Shown: positions 8,958-17,966 of the stretch, in pieces
How positions within the stretch are numbered: the stretch's first letter is position 1
Layout: each line of letters starts with the position of its first letter
Assembly: GCA_963788505.1 (NCBI GenBank)
Contig: CAWBGY010000014.1
Span: 248,001-312,000 of the forward strand
Reading direction: 5' to 3'
Source of the DNA: JAIQFF01 sp963788505
Lineage (GTDB): Bacteria > Acidobacteriota > Terriglobia > Terriglobales > Acidobacteriaceae
DNA: 64,000 nucleotides
The notes under the pieces: model-generated
What the model was told of the DNA's origin: nothing
Databases searched by the model: none
What the model saw: the letters and a program-made list of their open reading frames with translations, nothing else
Made by a program: the position numbers and the translations under genes

Positions 8958-9360
8958 CCCAAGCCCCTGTCATCCCGAGCGCCGCCTCGAGCCGCGCTTG
9001 CGCGGCGAGAGCAAGTCGAGGGACCCCTACCTCGCCACGGACTCATCCGCTTGTAGGGGTTCCTACAACCGCTGGGCAAGAAACCATCCCGCGCGACCAT
9101 CAATAACCCAGGTCCCTGTCATCCCGAGCGCCGCCTCGAGCCGCGCTTGCGCGGCGAGAGCAAGTCGAGGGACCCCTACCTGGCCACGGACTCATCCGCT
9201 TGTAGGGGTTCCTACAACCGCTGGGCAAGAAACCATTCCGCGCGACCACCAATAACCCAAGTCCCTGTCATCCCGAGCGCCGCCTCGAGCCGCGCTTGCG
9301 CGGCGAGAGCAAGTCGAGGGACCCCTACCTGGCCACGGACTCATCCGCTTATAGGGGTCC
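8926..9360 (+). repeat. 149-bp tandem repeat, three copies, including the end of the upstream gene
   Basis: Copies begin at 8926, 9075 and 9224 with an exact 149-bp period. The first copy contains the last codons and stop of the hydrolase gene, so those codons recur downstream without a gene. Each copy holds the dispersed motif TGTCATCCCGAGCG followed by a hairpin (CGAGCCGCGC ... GCGCGGCGAG) and GTCGAGGGACCCCTAC. Copies 1 and 2 end in TGTAGGGGTTCCTAC; the third diverges near 9350 into a different repeat half. Nothing else is seen in this gap. Confidence 0.92.
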
Positions 9361-9414
9361 TTCGACTGCGTAAGTGCTTCGCGGAGCGAAGCACTTACTA
9401 CGCTCAGGATGACA
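9350..9414. repeat. Dispersed palindromic element with perfect 13-nt hairpin
   Basis: TAGGGGTCCTTCGAC is followed by a perfect hairpin (arms 9370-9382 and 9386-9398, GTAAGTGCTTCGC) and CGCTCAGGATGACA. It is the inverted-orientation form of the dispersed family also seen near 15.7, 23.4, 51.0 and 62.0 kb. It lies between convergent genes and could also serve as a bidirectional terminator. Confidence 0.75.
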
Positions 9415-9419
9415 GCGGA

Positions 9420-10714
9420 CTACTGTTTGTAAACTTTCCCGTCTTTCATCACGAACTGGACATGCTCCAGCACGCTGATGTCCTGCAAGGGATCGCCGGC
9501 CACTGCAATCACATCAGCATACTTGCCGGGCTTGATGTCACCGACCACGTCGGAATGGCCCAGCAAGTCCGCGGCCGACGTGGTGGCGGCCTGGATCGCC
9601 TGCATCGGCGTCATCCCATACTTCACCATGAAGGCGAACTGCCGGACGCTGCGGTCGTAAGGACAGACGCCGGCGTCGGTTCCAAACGACAGCTTTACCC
9701 CGGCTTTCACCGCTTTGCGGAAGTTCTGGCGGTGAAGCTCTCCCAGTTCCGCGTCGTGCTGCAGAAAATCCTTGGGTATTTTTCCCAGCCTGCCGGCTTC
9801 CTGGATGCATTCTTCGTCGTAGATATCCATGTCCAGGTAAGTGCCGTGCTGCTTGGCCAGCGCAATGCCCTCATCATCGATCATCGTCGCGTGCTCGACC
9901 GAGGCCACGCCGGCGCGGATCGCATTCTTGATTCCCATGGGCGAGTGCGCGTGCGCCTCCACCCGCAAGCCGAAATGACTGGCTTCGTCCACCGCCGCCT
10001 GCAACTCTTCCAGGGTGAACTCTTGCGACTTCGGATTGCTGCCATGGGTGAGCACGGCCCCGCTGGAGAGCACCTTGATGTGGTCGGCGCCGTCGTGCAC
10101 CAACTGGCGAATCCTCTGCCGCACTTCCCACGGACCGTCGGCCTGCGCCGTAGCGAAGGTTCCAGGGCAGCGTGATGTCGGGCGCGAATCCGGTCATGGC
10201 GCCGGCGCCGCCGGTGATGGTGACGTAGGCCCCGGCCACATACATGCGCGGGCCTTCGATGTAGCCCTGAGCGATCGCATCCCGCATGGCAACATCGTTC
10301 AATGCCCGGTAAACGCCGACGTCGCGCACCGTGGTAAAGCCCTCTCTCAGAAAAGTGCGGGCGTTGGGCACCGACTCAAACGCAATCTCCGCCGAAGTCT
10401 TCCTCAGCACTTCGAAGGGATCGCCATTCTCGGTCAAAGACATCGGCCAGGTGGGTGTGGCAATCGATCAGGCCCGGCAACACGGTCATCTGCGAGAGAT
10501 CGATGACCTTGGCGTCGGCTGGAATGGCGAGGCCCTTGCCCACCTGTTCAATCTTGTTGGCACGGATGAGAATGATCTGATCGTTGAGCACGGTGCCGGC
10601 CTGCGGATCCACCAGCCGTCCTGCCTTGATCGCCGTTACCTGGGCAGCCGCACTCGCGGCACACCACAGCCAAAACCCCAGCAGTAATGCGAGAGTCTTC
10701 TTCACTGGCTTCAC
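9420..10714 (-). CDS. Secreted amidohydrolase (imidazolonepropionase-like), broken by two frameshifts
   Basis: A metal-dependent amidohydrolase read in three consecutive frames. The N-terminal part (from 10714) has a signal peptide (KKTLALLLGFWLWCAASAAAQ, residues 5-25), then AGRLVDPQAGTVL and the metal motif GLIDCHTHLAD. The middle frame carries TFLREGFTTVRDVG and ITGGAGAMTGFAPD. The last frame carries DHIKVLSSGAVL, LRVEAHAHSP, VEHATMID and LSFGTDAGV, supplying the other metal-ligand His and Asp. Removing one T near 10440 and one base near 10150 restores a continuous protein of about 430 residues. Both lesions look like surplus single bases, so this is more likely sequencing error than a true pseudogene. 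The substrate is unknown; relatives act on cyclic amides or proline dipeptides. Confidence 0.8.
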
Positions 10715-10740
10715 CTCAGTCCTATGTGGCTAAAGAAATT

Positions 10741-11910
10741 TCAGATTTCAGATTGTAGATTTGAATTCAATCCGCGGCCGCGGCTGTGGTTTCCAGCGCC
10801 GCTCTTCAAATCGGCTGCCAGCAGCCGGTGAAACAGATGCTCTCCCGCCTCCCGCCGCACCGACAGCCTGCCCGCTCCGTACGCCCGCGACTTCAGACCG
10901 CGCTGCACCGCCTCGCAGATGCCCAGGTCTTCGTCCTGTACCCGCGCGCCCACGGCCACGCTCTGCTCGTTGTACTGACGCGGCGGGCCTCGCTGATATC
11001 GCCAAAGATAGAAATCGAAAATCACGCGGCAATGATCGACGTCGAGCGGCAGCACCAGGTTCGTGTCCATATAGCCTTCGTAGCAGTTGATCATCAGGTT
11101 GGGGTATTGCCAGAAGTACCAGGCACGGTCGCCCTGGCGGGTGGAAGCTGTGGCGGCGTCTTCTTTGCCCGCCACCATCGGACTCGACTGCAGGCAGTAA
11201 CGGTCCTCGTTCTCGATGGTGTACTCCTTGTAATCGAGCACCGAGCTCAGACCTTTGTGCAGATGCGGAACGTGGTATCCGCCGTCGAGGTAGTTGTCGA
11301 CAAATACCTTCCAGTTGCAGTGGATGTCGTAAGACCGGCTGTCAAAGTAGTGCAGTTTGCTCACGCCCAGCGGCGCCACTCGCTTGACCAGACCGCCAAG
11401 AAAATCGTTGAGTGGGACAGCCTGCGGATCCAGATTCACGAAGACAAATTTTTCCCAGGTTTCCGCCTGCACCGGGACCAGCCCGTTCTGCTGGCGCTCA
11501 AAATTTTTCACGCCGTCGAATTCCGGCATGCCCTTCAGGGAACCATCCAGACCGTAGTTCCAGCCATGATAGGGACAATGCAGAATGGACGCCTGCCCGC
11601 ACGGCTCAGTCACCACCGCGGCGGCATGATGGCGGCATACGTTGTAAAAGCCGCGCAGCACTCCGTCATTGCCGCGGACCACCACAATTGGCTCCCCGGC
11701 GACGCTGGCAGTCACGAACTGGCCCGGTTTTTCCACCTGCTCCACGCGTCCCACCATCTGCCAGGTCTTGCTGAAAACGGTTTGGGCCTCGAGCTCCGCG
11801 ATTCGGGCGTCCACGTACCAGGGCGCGGGAATGGTGGACGCATCCGGCAGCGCAGCCTTGTCGTCGTATTGCGCGAGGATTTCTCTCACCGACATGTGCC
11901 TGTTGTTCAT
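10741..11910 (-). CDS. Rieske non-heme iron oxygenase alpha subunit (choline monooxygenase / betaine demethylase-like)
   Basis: A 389-residue Rieske oxygenase. The [2Fe-2S] motif is C92-x-H94-x17-C112-x2-H115 (CRHH ... CPYHGW), followed by YGLDGSL. The mononuclear iron site is seen in DNYLDGGYHVPHLHKG (two His, with a later Asp expected). The start at 11910 overlaps the TetR stop (ATGA), so translation is coupled. The segment after YGLDG and the overall length resemble choline monooxygenase and glycine-betaine or stachydrine demethylases. Together with the nearby BHMT and DAO-type genes this favours a quaternary-amine substrate, but that is inference. Near 10976-11010 the protein reads LWRYQRGPP where another frame gives FGDISEARR, suggesting a compensated pair of indels. 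Confidence 0.86.
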   Translation of the reverse strand: MNNRHMSVREILAQYDDKAALPDASTIPAPWYVDARIAELEAQTVFSKTWQMVGRVEQVEKPGQFVTASVAGEPIVVVRGNDGVLRGFYNVCRHHAAAVVTEPCGQASILHCPYHGWNYGLDGSLKGMPEFDGVKNFERQQNGLVPVQAETWEKFVFVNLDPQAVPLNDFLGGLVKRVAPLGVSKLHYFDSRSYDIHCNWKVFVDNYLDGGYHVPHLHKGLSSVLDYKEYTIENEDRYCLQSSPMVAGKEDAATASTRQGDRAWYFWQYPNLMINCYEGYMDTNLVLPLDVDHCRVIFDFYLWRYQRGPPRQYNEQSVAVGARVQDEDLGICEAVQRGLKSRAYGAGRLSVRREAGEHLFHRLLAADLKSGAGNHSRGRGLNSNLQSEI

Positions 11911-12585
11911 GCTCCGATCGCCCTCTTCAGCACGTCCAGAAATTGAGTGACACGCGCGTCCTTCTTTTCCTGGGGATCGCCCTGGCGGCGAAACAGCCCT
12001 GGATCCAATTCTTCCGTGAGCAGCGCATCCTGAAAGCGCTCCATCGTCCAATCCAGAATGGAAACCATCATGTCCTGGTCCATTTCACGAAGAAGTTCGC
12101 CGCGCTGCAGTCCGTAACGCACGAAGGCGACGGTGCCATAAGGATCTTCCGCCATGAGAAAGCGGTTGATCTCGCGCTTCAGCGCGAGGTCGGTGCCGTA
12201 ATTGCCCAGCAGGGAGACGCGGTACGGAATCCAGTCTTCATGCAGCAGGTGCTCGGTGCTCACCAGCCAGTAGCGCAGCACCTCGAAAAAGCCGCGCTCC
12301 CGCACCTCCGCGGGTGCGTCGAGGTAGCGCGGGAAACGAACGCACCGCCTTCTTGTAGACTTCGAAAAACAGGCCGTCCTTGCTGCCGAAGTGCTGAAAA
12401 ATCGATCCCTTGGCGATGCCGAGCGTGGCCGCGATATCTCCGACCCGGGCGGCGTGGTAGCCCTGCTCGGCAAAATGGCGCATGGCGGCGTCAACGATTC
12501 GAGTTCGCTTGCCTTCGGACCGGGGCCGGGGCGGCATGCTGCGATAACGCGGGGGCGAGACAAGGCTGCTTCCAATTCCACTCAT
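11907..12585 (-). CDS. TetR family transcriptional regulator, frameshifted
   Basis: The N-terminal frame (from 12585) gives a TetR DNA-binding domain: RTRIVDAAMRHFAEQGY, RVGDIAATLGIAKGSIFQHF and SKDGLFFEVYKKAVR. The ligand-binding half lies in the next frame: FPRYLDAPAEVRERGFFEVL through the C-terminal VTQFLDVLKRAIGA. The join is near 12340, where one surplus T in a TTT run would explain the shift; the corrected product is about 225 residues. The stop overlaps the Rieske start, and the gene is divergent from the flavin oxidoreductase at 12705. It therefore probably regulates both directions from the 12586-12704 spacer. Confidence 0.82.
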
Positions 12586-12704
12586 ATTGACCTCAAGTCA
12601 TAAGACTCTACAGAAACTTCGCCTGATTTTCAATTCTGTTTATTAATGGGATGAGGTAATGTATGTTGCTTTCAGAGCAGCATCGATAACTTCGGGTCAT
12701 AAAC
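12586..12704. promoter_or_regulatory. Divergent promoter region with repeated GTCATAA boxes
   Basis: This is the 119-bp spacer between the divergent TetR and oxidoreductase genes. The heptamer GTCATAA occurs at 12597-12603 and again at 12696-12702, one copy close to each start codon. The first lies in a partly symmetrical context (TGACCTCAAGTCA). These are candidate operators for the TetR protein; no -35/-10 pair is clear enough to assign. Confidence 0.3.
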
Positions 12705-14336
12705 GTGCCGTCGTCTTCGTCTTCAAAAATCTATGATGCCATCGTCGTCGGCGGTGGCCACAACGGCCTGACCGCGGCGGCATATCTGGCGCGGGCCGGG
12801 CTCACCACCCTGGTGCTTGAGCGCCGCGATATCGTCGGCGGCTGTTGCGTCACCGAAGAAATCGCTCCCGGGTGTCGCGTTTCCACCACTTCCTACATCG
12901 CCAGCATGTTGCGGCCGGAGGTGATTTCGGACTTGCGCCTGGGCGAATACGGACTGCGCATGGTCCCCTGCGACCCCGCCATCCAGGTTCCCTTCCCCGA
13001 CGGTCACGTCGTCCCCTGGTGGGCCGACCGCGAACGGGCGAAAGCGGAATTCAAAACGATTTCCGCCCGCGATGCCGAGACCTTTGTCCAGGTGGACGAC
13101 CGCCTGAAGAAGCTGGCGCGCTACCTGCAACCGTTTTTCATGGAGCCCCCGCCCGAGATTGACACCCGAAGCATGCGCGGCTGGACTGACCTGTTTCGCG
13201 TGGGAAGGAAATTCCGCGGCATTTCGAGCGCCGAAATCTCGCAACTGATTTCCTTTTTGACCGGAAGCCTGGGCGAATTTCTCGATCACAACTACGAATC
13301 CGAAAAAATAAAGACCCTGTTCCTTGCCAACAACGTCTATGGCAAGCATGGCGGGCCGTATCAGCCGGGCACCGCCATCGGCCTGCTCTTTCACCTGCTG
13401 AGCGGCGGCGAGCACGAACTTCAGGGCTTCTACGGACACGTGATGGGCGGCATGGGCGCCATCACCCAGGCCCTGGCGGCTTCAGGACGAAAGTTGGGAG
13501 TGGAAATCCGGACATCGGCGCCGGTCGCGCAGATCGATGTCCGCGACGGCCGGGCGCGCGGCGTGGTGCTGGACGATGGCACTGAGATTCGCGCCCGCAT
13601 CGTGCTCTCGAATGCGGATCCCAAACGCACCTTCCTGAAGATGGTAGCGGCTTCCGAGCTGCCCAACGAGTTTCTGCATTCCATTCGCGGCATCAAAATG
13701 GAAGGGCCGTGCGCCAAGGTAAACCTGGTGCTGGATGCCGAGCCGCATTTCACCGGAACATCTCCGGATGCGACCGCTCTCGAGCGCACTTTCTACACCC
13801 TTGTGCCCTCTTTGGCTTTTGCCGAACGTTGCTATGACATCGCCAAGTTTGGCGAGATTCCCGAAGAGCTGTGGGTGGACTGCGTGGTTTCATCGAATGC
13901 CGACCCATCGCTCGCACCCGCGGGCAAGCACATCCTGACCTGCTTTGTGCAGTACGTTCCGTATCATCTGCGCGAAGGCAATTGGGACGAGAACCGTGAA
14001 CTGCTGGGCAACCGGGTGATCAAGAAAATCGCCGAGTACGCACCCAACGTGCCCAATGCCATTGTGGCGCGCCAGGTGCTCACGCCGCTGGATCTGGAAC
14101 GCACTTACGGATTGACCGAAGGCAACATCTTCCACGGCGACCTCCGCCTGGAGCAGTTGTTCTTCATGCGCCCGGTTTCGGGATGGTCGCAGTACCGCAC
14201 GCCGGTGGACGGCCTGTATTTATGCGGAGCCGGCGCGCATCCCGGCGGCGGTGTCACCGGAGCTCCCGGCCACAACGCGGCCCACCAGGTGTTGCGGGAC
14301 TGGAAAAAAGGCCGGCTGAAAGAGGCCGCCGCATGA
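12705..14336 (+). CDS. Phytoene-dehydrogenase-like NAD(P)/FAD-dependent oxidoreductase
   Basis: A 543-residue flavin oxidoreductase of the phytoene-desaturase / PYROXD2-like superfamily. The FAD motif AIVVGGGHNGLTAAAYLAR is at about residues 12-30, followed by LVLERRDIVGGCC. A C-terminal FAD-closing segment reads LYLCGAGAHPGGGVTGAPGHNA. The start is GTG at 12705; residues 2-7 are Ser/Pro-rich, as in other members. No carotenoid gene is near. It heads a rightward group with a DAO-type oxidase and betaine-homocysteine methyltransferase, and faces the TetR-Rieske pair. A role in amine or small-molecule oxidation is thus more likely than carotenoid synthesis, but the substrate is not known. Confidence 0.87.
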   Translation: MPSSSSSKIYDAIVVGGGHNGLTAAAYLARAGLTTLVLERRDIVGGCCVTEEIAPGCRVSTTSYIASMLRPEVISDLRLGEYGLRMVPCDPAIQVPFPDGHVVPWWADRERAKAEFKTISARDAETFVQVDDRLKKLARYLQPFFMEPPPEIDTRSMRGWTDLFRVGRKFRGISSAEISQLISFLTGSLGEFLDHNYESEKIKTLFLANNVYGKHGGPYQPGTAIGLLFHLLSGGEHELQGFYGHVMGGMGAITQALAASGRKLGVEIRTSAPVAQIDVRDGRARGVVLDDGTEIRARIVLSNADPKRTFLKMVAASELPNEFLHSIRGIKMEGPCAKVNLVLDAEPHFTGTSPDATALERTFYTLVPSLAFAERCYDIAKFGEIPEELWVDCVVSSNADPSLAPAGKHILTCFVQYVPYHLREGNWDENRELLGNRVIKKIAEYAPNVPNAIVARQVLTPLDLERTYGLTEGNIFHGDLRLEQLFFMRPVSGWSQYRTPVDGLYLCGAGAHPGGGVTGAPGHNAAHQVLRDWKKGRLKEAAA

Positions 14337-14436
14337 CCAACAGAACTGAGATCCGAGAACTGGCAACTGAAAACTGGCAACTGATTTTCAGAGTTGGACC
14401 ATCGATTCCGATCCCTGGATCGAAGACCTCATCGAC

Positions 14437-15642
14437 ATGACTTCCGATTCCACAACCGGTTCGCAGAGGGACGCCAGGACAACCACGGCTGACATCGTGA
14501 TTCTCGGCGCCGGTGTGATGGGCGCGTCCATCGCGTTCCACCTCGCCCAGCGGCGCGCAGGAAAAATCGTGGTCATCGACAAAGGCCACGTCGGCCAGGG
14601 CGGCAGCGGACGCTCCTCGGCGCTGATCCGCATGCACTACAGCTATCCGCCCGAAGTGCAGCTCGCGCTGGTGAGCTTGCGCATGTTCGAGCACTGGCGC
14701 GATACAGTCGGCGAAGAAGGAGACTTTCGCAAGACCGGGTTTGTGCGCATCGTTCATCCCGGTGAGACCGAACGGCTCAAGCAGAATGTGGAGATGCAGC
14801 GCAACCTCGGCGTGAAGGTGAACCTCATCGATCGGGTCGAACTCAAGGAACTGGAGCCGGACTGGACGGTAGACGAAGTCGAACTGGCCGCCTATGAGCC
14901 TGACTCCGGCTACGGCGACGGGGCCGGAGTGGCCAACGATTTCCTCACTCGCGCCCGGGAGCTCGGGGTCACGTATCTGTCGAAGACCCGGGCAGTGGAA
15001 TTTCTGGTGGAAGGCGGGCGGGTTCGCGGGGTCAACACCGATCAGGGCAAGATCACCGCGCCAGCCGTGGTTGCGGCCGCTGGGCCTTGGACCCGGCCGC
15101 TGTTTGAGTCCATCGGAATCGACCTCCCGATTGAAACCGAGTATCACCAGGTTGCGATCCTGAAAAACGCTCCCGACATGAAAGGCGGCGGTTGCGCCTG
15201 CATCGACTCGGTCAGTGCCACCTACTTCCGCTCGGACGCGCAGGACAAATTTCTGATCGGTGATTTTTACGGCCAGCGCGGCGCCGACCCGGACAATTTT
15301 CCGCAGCGCGCGTCGGATGACGGATTGGAAGAAATCATCGAGCGGGCCAGCCACCGCGTTCCGAAGCTGGAGAACGCGGAAGTCATGCGCGGAGTCACCG
15401 GCGTCTATGACATGACTCCGGATTCGCGCCCGCTGCTGGGAGAAATCTCCGGCGTTGCCGGATTGTACGTTTGCGCCGGCTTTTCCGGCATGGGTTTCAA
15501 GATTTCCCCGGCGATCGGCCTGGTAATGTCAGAATTGTTGCTGGACGGGCGCGCTAAGACGGTGGATATCAGCTCGTTTTGTCCCGGCCGCTTCGCTGCG
15601 GGCAAACCGATCAAAGCAGAGTTCGAGTACAAAGACGACTAA
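14437..15642 (+). CDS. FAD-dependent DAO-family oxidase (sarcosine/dimethylglycine oxidase-like)
   Basis: A 401-residue protein of the D-amino-acid oxidase superfamily. The FAD motif IVILGAGVMGASIAFHLA is at about residues 20-37, and VVIDKGHVGQGGSGRSSALI follows with the typical GSGRSS turn. The C-terminal MTPDSRPLLGEISGVAGLYV and CAGFSGMGFKISPAIG complete the FAD fold. Sarcosine oxidase beta and dimethylglycine dehydrogenase have this layout. It is placed between the phytoene-dehydrogenase-like gene (99-nt gap) and BHMT. It may oxidise N-methyl groups released stepwise from betaine; this is a contextual inference. Confidence 0.87.
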   Translation: MTSDSTTGSQRDARTTTADIVILGAGVMGASIAFHLAQRRAGKIVVIDKGHVGQGGSGRSSALIRMHYSYPPEVQLALVSLRMFEHWRDTVGEEGDFRKTGFVRIVHPGETERLKQNVEMQRNLGVKVNLIDRVELKELEPDWTVDEVELAAYEPDSGYGDGAGVANDFLTRARELGVTYLSKTRAVEFLVEGGRVRGVNTDQGKITAPAVVAAAGPWTRPLFESIGIDLPIETEYHQVAILKNAPDMKGGGCACIDSVSATYFRSDAQDKFLIGDFYGQRGADPDNFPQRASDDGLEEIIERASHRVPKLENAEVMRGVTGVYDMTPDSRPLLGEISGVAGLYVCAGFSGMGFKISPAIGLVMSELLLDGRAKTVDISSFCPGRFAAGKPIKAEFEYKDD

Positions 15643-15657
15643 GTCGTCGCGAATTGA

Positions 15658-15860
15658 TGTCATCCTGAGCGTAGGCTTTCCATTCGCTCGCGAATGGAAA
15701 GGCGGAGTCGAAGGACCCCTACCGGGCAGATGCAGCTGGTGAACTAGGGATTAGGTCTTGTAGCGTGCGACGCCAGATACAGCAGTGGTTGCGCTTATAG
15801 GGGTCCTTCGACTCCACGACTGCTTCGCGAACCGAAGCAGTCACTGCGCTCAGGATGACA
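15658..15860. repeat. Composite dispersed repeat: two head-to-head hairpin units
   Basis: The outer ends are inverted copies (TGTCATCCTGAGCG and CGCTCAGGATGACA). The left unit holds a hairpin (CTTTCCATTCGC ... GCGAATGGAAAG) and ends GTCGAAGGACCCCTA. The right unit begins TAGGGGTCCTTCGAC and holds a different hairpin (GACTGCTTCG ... CGAAGCAGTC). About 70 nt of unrelated sequence separates them. It fills the gap between the DAO-type and BHMT genes. Confidence 0.85.
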
Positions 15861-15917
15861 TTGGGAACTGGATGACATTCGGAAAATGATGGGTGTGAAA
15901 AACCTCAAGGAGCACTT

Positions 15918-16916
15918 ATGGTGAAGAAAAAAGGCATTCTCGAGCGGCTTAAGGACGGTCCTGTCCTGGGCGACGGTGGTTATCTGCTGGAACTGGAAAA
16001 GCGGGGATGGGTACGCGCGGGTCCGTTCACTCCGGAAGTGGCTCTGCTCCATCCCGACGCGCTCCGCGAATTGCACGTAGAGTTTCGCGAAGCCGGCGCG
16101 GATGTTCTGCAAGCGCTGACGTTTTACGCCAGCCGCGACAAGCTGGCTACGGTCGGTCTGGAGAACAGACTGGAAGAACTGAATCGCGCGGCGGTGCGCA
16201 TCGCGCGTGAAGTGGCGGGAGACAAGTGTCTGGTCGCGGGCAATCTGAGCCTTACCTGGATGTACGAGCCCGATAGTCCCGCGGCCGCGGACCGCGTCCG
16301 CAAGACCTTCGACGAACAACTCGCTGTCCAGGTCGACGAGGGCGTGGACTTCATCATCGGCGAAACTTTTTCCTGGCTGGGCGAAGCCTTGATCGCGGTT
16401 GAGCGGGCGAAGAAAACCGGCCTTCCAGTGATGGTAACCATCTGCTTCGAAAATAAAGACGAGACCGCGGATGGCAAGTCCGCCGCCGAATCTGCCAAGG
16501 CGCTCCTGGATGCGGGAGCTGACATCGTCGGCATGAATTGCCTGCGTCCTCCGGAGCACACCCTCGGAGCTATGGAACAGATGCGCAAGGCGGTTTCCGG
16601 CTATCTCGCCTGTCAACCTGTAGCGTACCGCACTCCCAGGGACCGGCCCGACTTCACCAGCTTGCCGGAATTCCCGCTGGCGCTCGATCCGCTGCAACTT
16701 ACCCGGAAGGAAATGGGCGATTACGCCGTCCGCGCCCACGAAATCGGGATCAACTACATTGGTTCCTGTTGTGGCTCGGTCGCGATCCACGTCCGGGAAA
16801 TGGCGCGCGCGCTGGGCAAGCTCTCGGAAGACGGGCGAGTCTGGAAGAAGGGTGGAGAAAAGCCGATGTCAGCCTACGAGTATTACGGGCACGACGAGGT
16901 CGCCGCGAAAAAATAA
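15918..16916 (+). CDS. Betaine-homocysteine S-methyltransferase-like protein
   Basis: A 332-residue homocysteine S-methyltransferase. The N-terminus (GDGGYLLELEKRGWVRAGPF, then TPEVALLHPDAL) follows the BHMT pattern more closely than the SAM- or S-methylmethionine-using branches. The three zinc ligands are present: Cys208 in GMNC, and Cys284-Cys285 in GSCCGS. TFYASRDKL is another BHMT signature. The expected reaction is betaine + homocysteine to dimethylglycine + methionine. This ties the neighbouring DAO-type oxidase (dimethylglycine/sarcosine oxidation) and Rieske oxygenase to betaine metabolism. A ribosome-binding site (AAGGAG) lies just upstream of the ATG. Confidence 0.9.
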   Translation: MVKKKGILERLKDGPVLGDGGYLLELEKRGWVRAGPFTPEVALLHPDALRELHVEFREAGADVLQALTFYASRDKLATVGLENRLEELNRAAVRIAREVAGDKCLVAGNLSLTWMYEPDSPAAADRVRKTFDEQLAVQVDEGVDFIIGETFSWLGEALIAVERAKKTGLPVMVTICFENKDETADGKSAAESAKALLDAGADIVGMNCLRPPEHTLGAMEQMRKAVSGYLACQPVAYRTPRDRPDFTSLPEFPLALDPLQLTRKEMGDYAVRAHEIGINYIGSCCGSVAIHVREMARALGKLSEDGRVWKKGGEKPMSAYEYYGHDEVAAKK

Positions 16917-16976
16917 CTCACGCCAAAAAGAGGGCCGGCCCTGTGGCCTGTGCGGCATCGCCTCGCCACGAGCGAC

Positions 16977-17966
16977 CTATTCCGCCACAAACAGGTTCTC
17001 GGCGAAAGGCCATTCCTGATCAATCCATTGCGCCTTGCAGGAAAAACCCGCGGCCTTGGCGATATGGAACATTTCTTCGGGGCAATACTTGTGGCTGCTC
17101 TCCGTCCAGATCGTTTCCCCTTCGCCAAACGACACCGTCAGCTCCGCCCGAGGAATCGTGACCGCCTGCTTTCGCCGCGAGCGCAGGTGCATCTCCACGC
17201 TGCGCGCGTCCGGATTGAAGCGGGCGACGTGCTCGAACTGTTGCAACATAAAATCCGCATCGAGATCCCGATTGACGCGGGCCAGCAGATTCAGATTGAA
17301 TGCCGCCGTCACTCCCAGCGGATCGTCGTAGGCTGCCAACAGCTGCGTAATCGGCTTTTCCAGGTCGGTGCCCAGTAAAAGCGAATCGCCGGGCTGCAGA
17401 ATACGGCGAACTTCCAGGAGGAATTTTGCCGCCGCCGGCCGGTCGAAGTTTCCAATGGTGCTGCCCAGAAACAGCACCAGCAGATTTTGCCCTGCACGAC
17501 GCCGCGCCGCCACTTCGACCAGGCCATCGAGATATTCGCGCTCGAAACCCACGATGCTCATGGAATCGATATCGCCCAGCTCACGCTCACACATGGCCAA
17601 AGCGGTAGCGGAAATTTCAATCGGAAAGTAAGAGACATGCTGTTGGCGGCAAAGCGCTTTCAGCAGCCAGCGTGTCTTCTTGCCACTGCCGCTGCCCAAT
17701 TCGGCCACGGCTACGGGTCCGGGAACCTGCTCCACGATTTCGCCGGCGTGGCGCCGGAGCAACCGCTCATCCGCCCGGGTCAGACCGTACTGCGGTAAAA
17801 CGCTGATGACTTCAAACAAGGCCGAACCGACATCGTCATAAAGATACTTGGAGGGCAATTCCTTCTGCCCGCCGCCAGTCAGTCCGGCGCGCACTTCCGT
17901 GGCAAATTCCAGCGTGGGATCGGCGGTGATGGCCTGGGTCAGCATGAAATGCCCTTTGTGATTCAT
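16977..17966 (-). CDS. egtD: L-histidine N-alpha-methyltransferase
   Basis: A 329-residue SAM-dependent methyltransferase of the EgtD family, which trimethylates histidine to hercynine, the first step of ergothioneine synthesis. Visible features are the N-terminal LPSKYLYDDVGSALFEVIS, the SAM-site VAELGSGSGKKTRWLLKAL, LLVLFLGSTIGNFDRPAAA and the C-terminal ESSHKYCPEEMFHIAKAAGF. The ATG directly follows the EgtB stop codon with no spacer, which strongly supports a two-gene operon. The gene is convergent with the BHMT gene; the 60-nt gap between them holds only a GC-rich stretch. Confidence 0.93.
   Translation of the reverse strand: MNHKGHFMLTQAITADPTLEFATEVRAGLTGGGQKELPSKYLYDDVGSALFEVISVLPQYGLTRADERLLRRHAGEIVEQVPGPVAVAELGSGSGKKTRWLLKALCRQQHVSYFPIEISATALAMCERELGDIDSMSIVGFEREYLDGLVEVAARRRAGQNLLVLFLGSTIGNFDRPAAAKFLLEVRRILQPGDSLLLGTDLEKPITQLLAAYDDPLGVTAAFNLNLLARVNRDLDADFMLQQFEHVARFNPDARSVEMHLRSRRKQAVTIPRAELTVSFGEGETIWTESSHKYCPEEMFHIAKAAGFSCKAQWIDQEWPFAENLFVAE

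Noticed and set aside
8926..9360. Regular tandem repeats, first considered as a CRISPR array.
   Set aside because: The whole 149-bp unit is repeated with no unique spacers, it includes coding sequence, and no cas gene is near.
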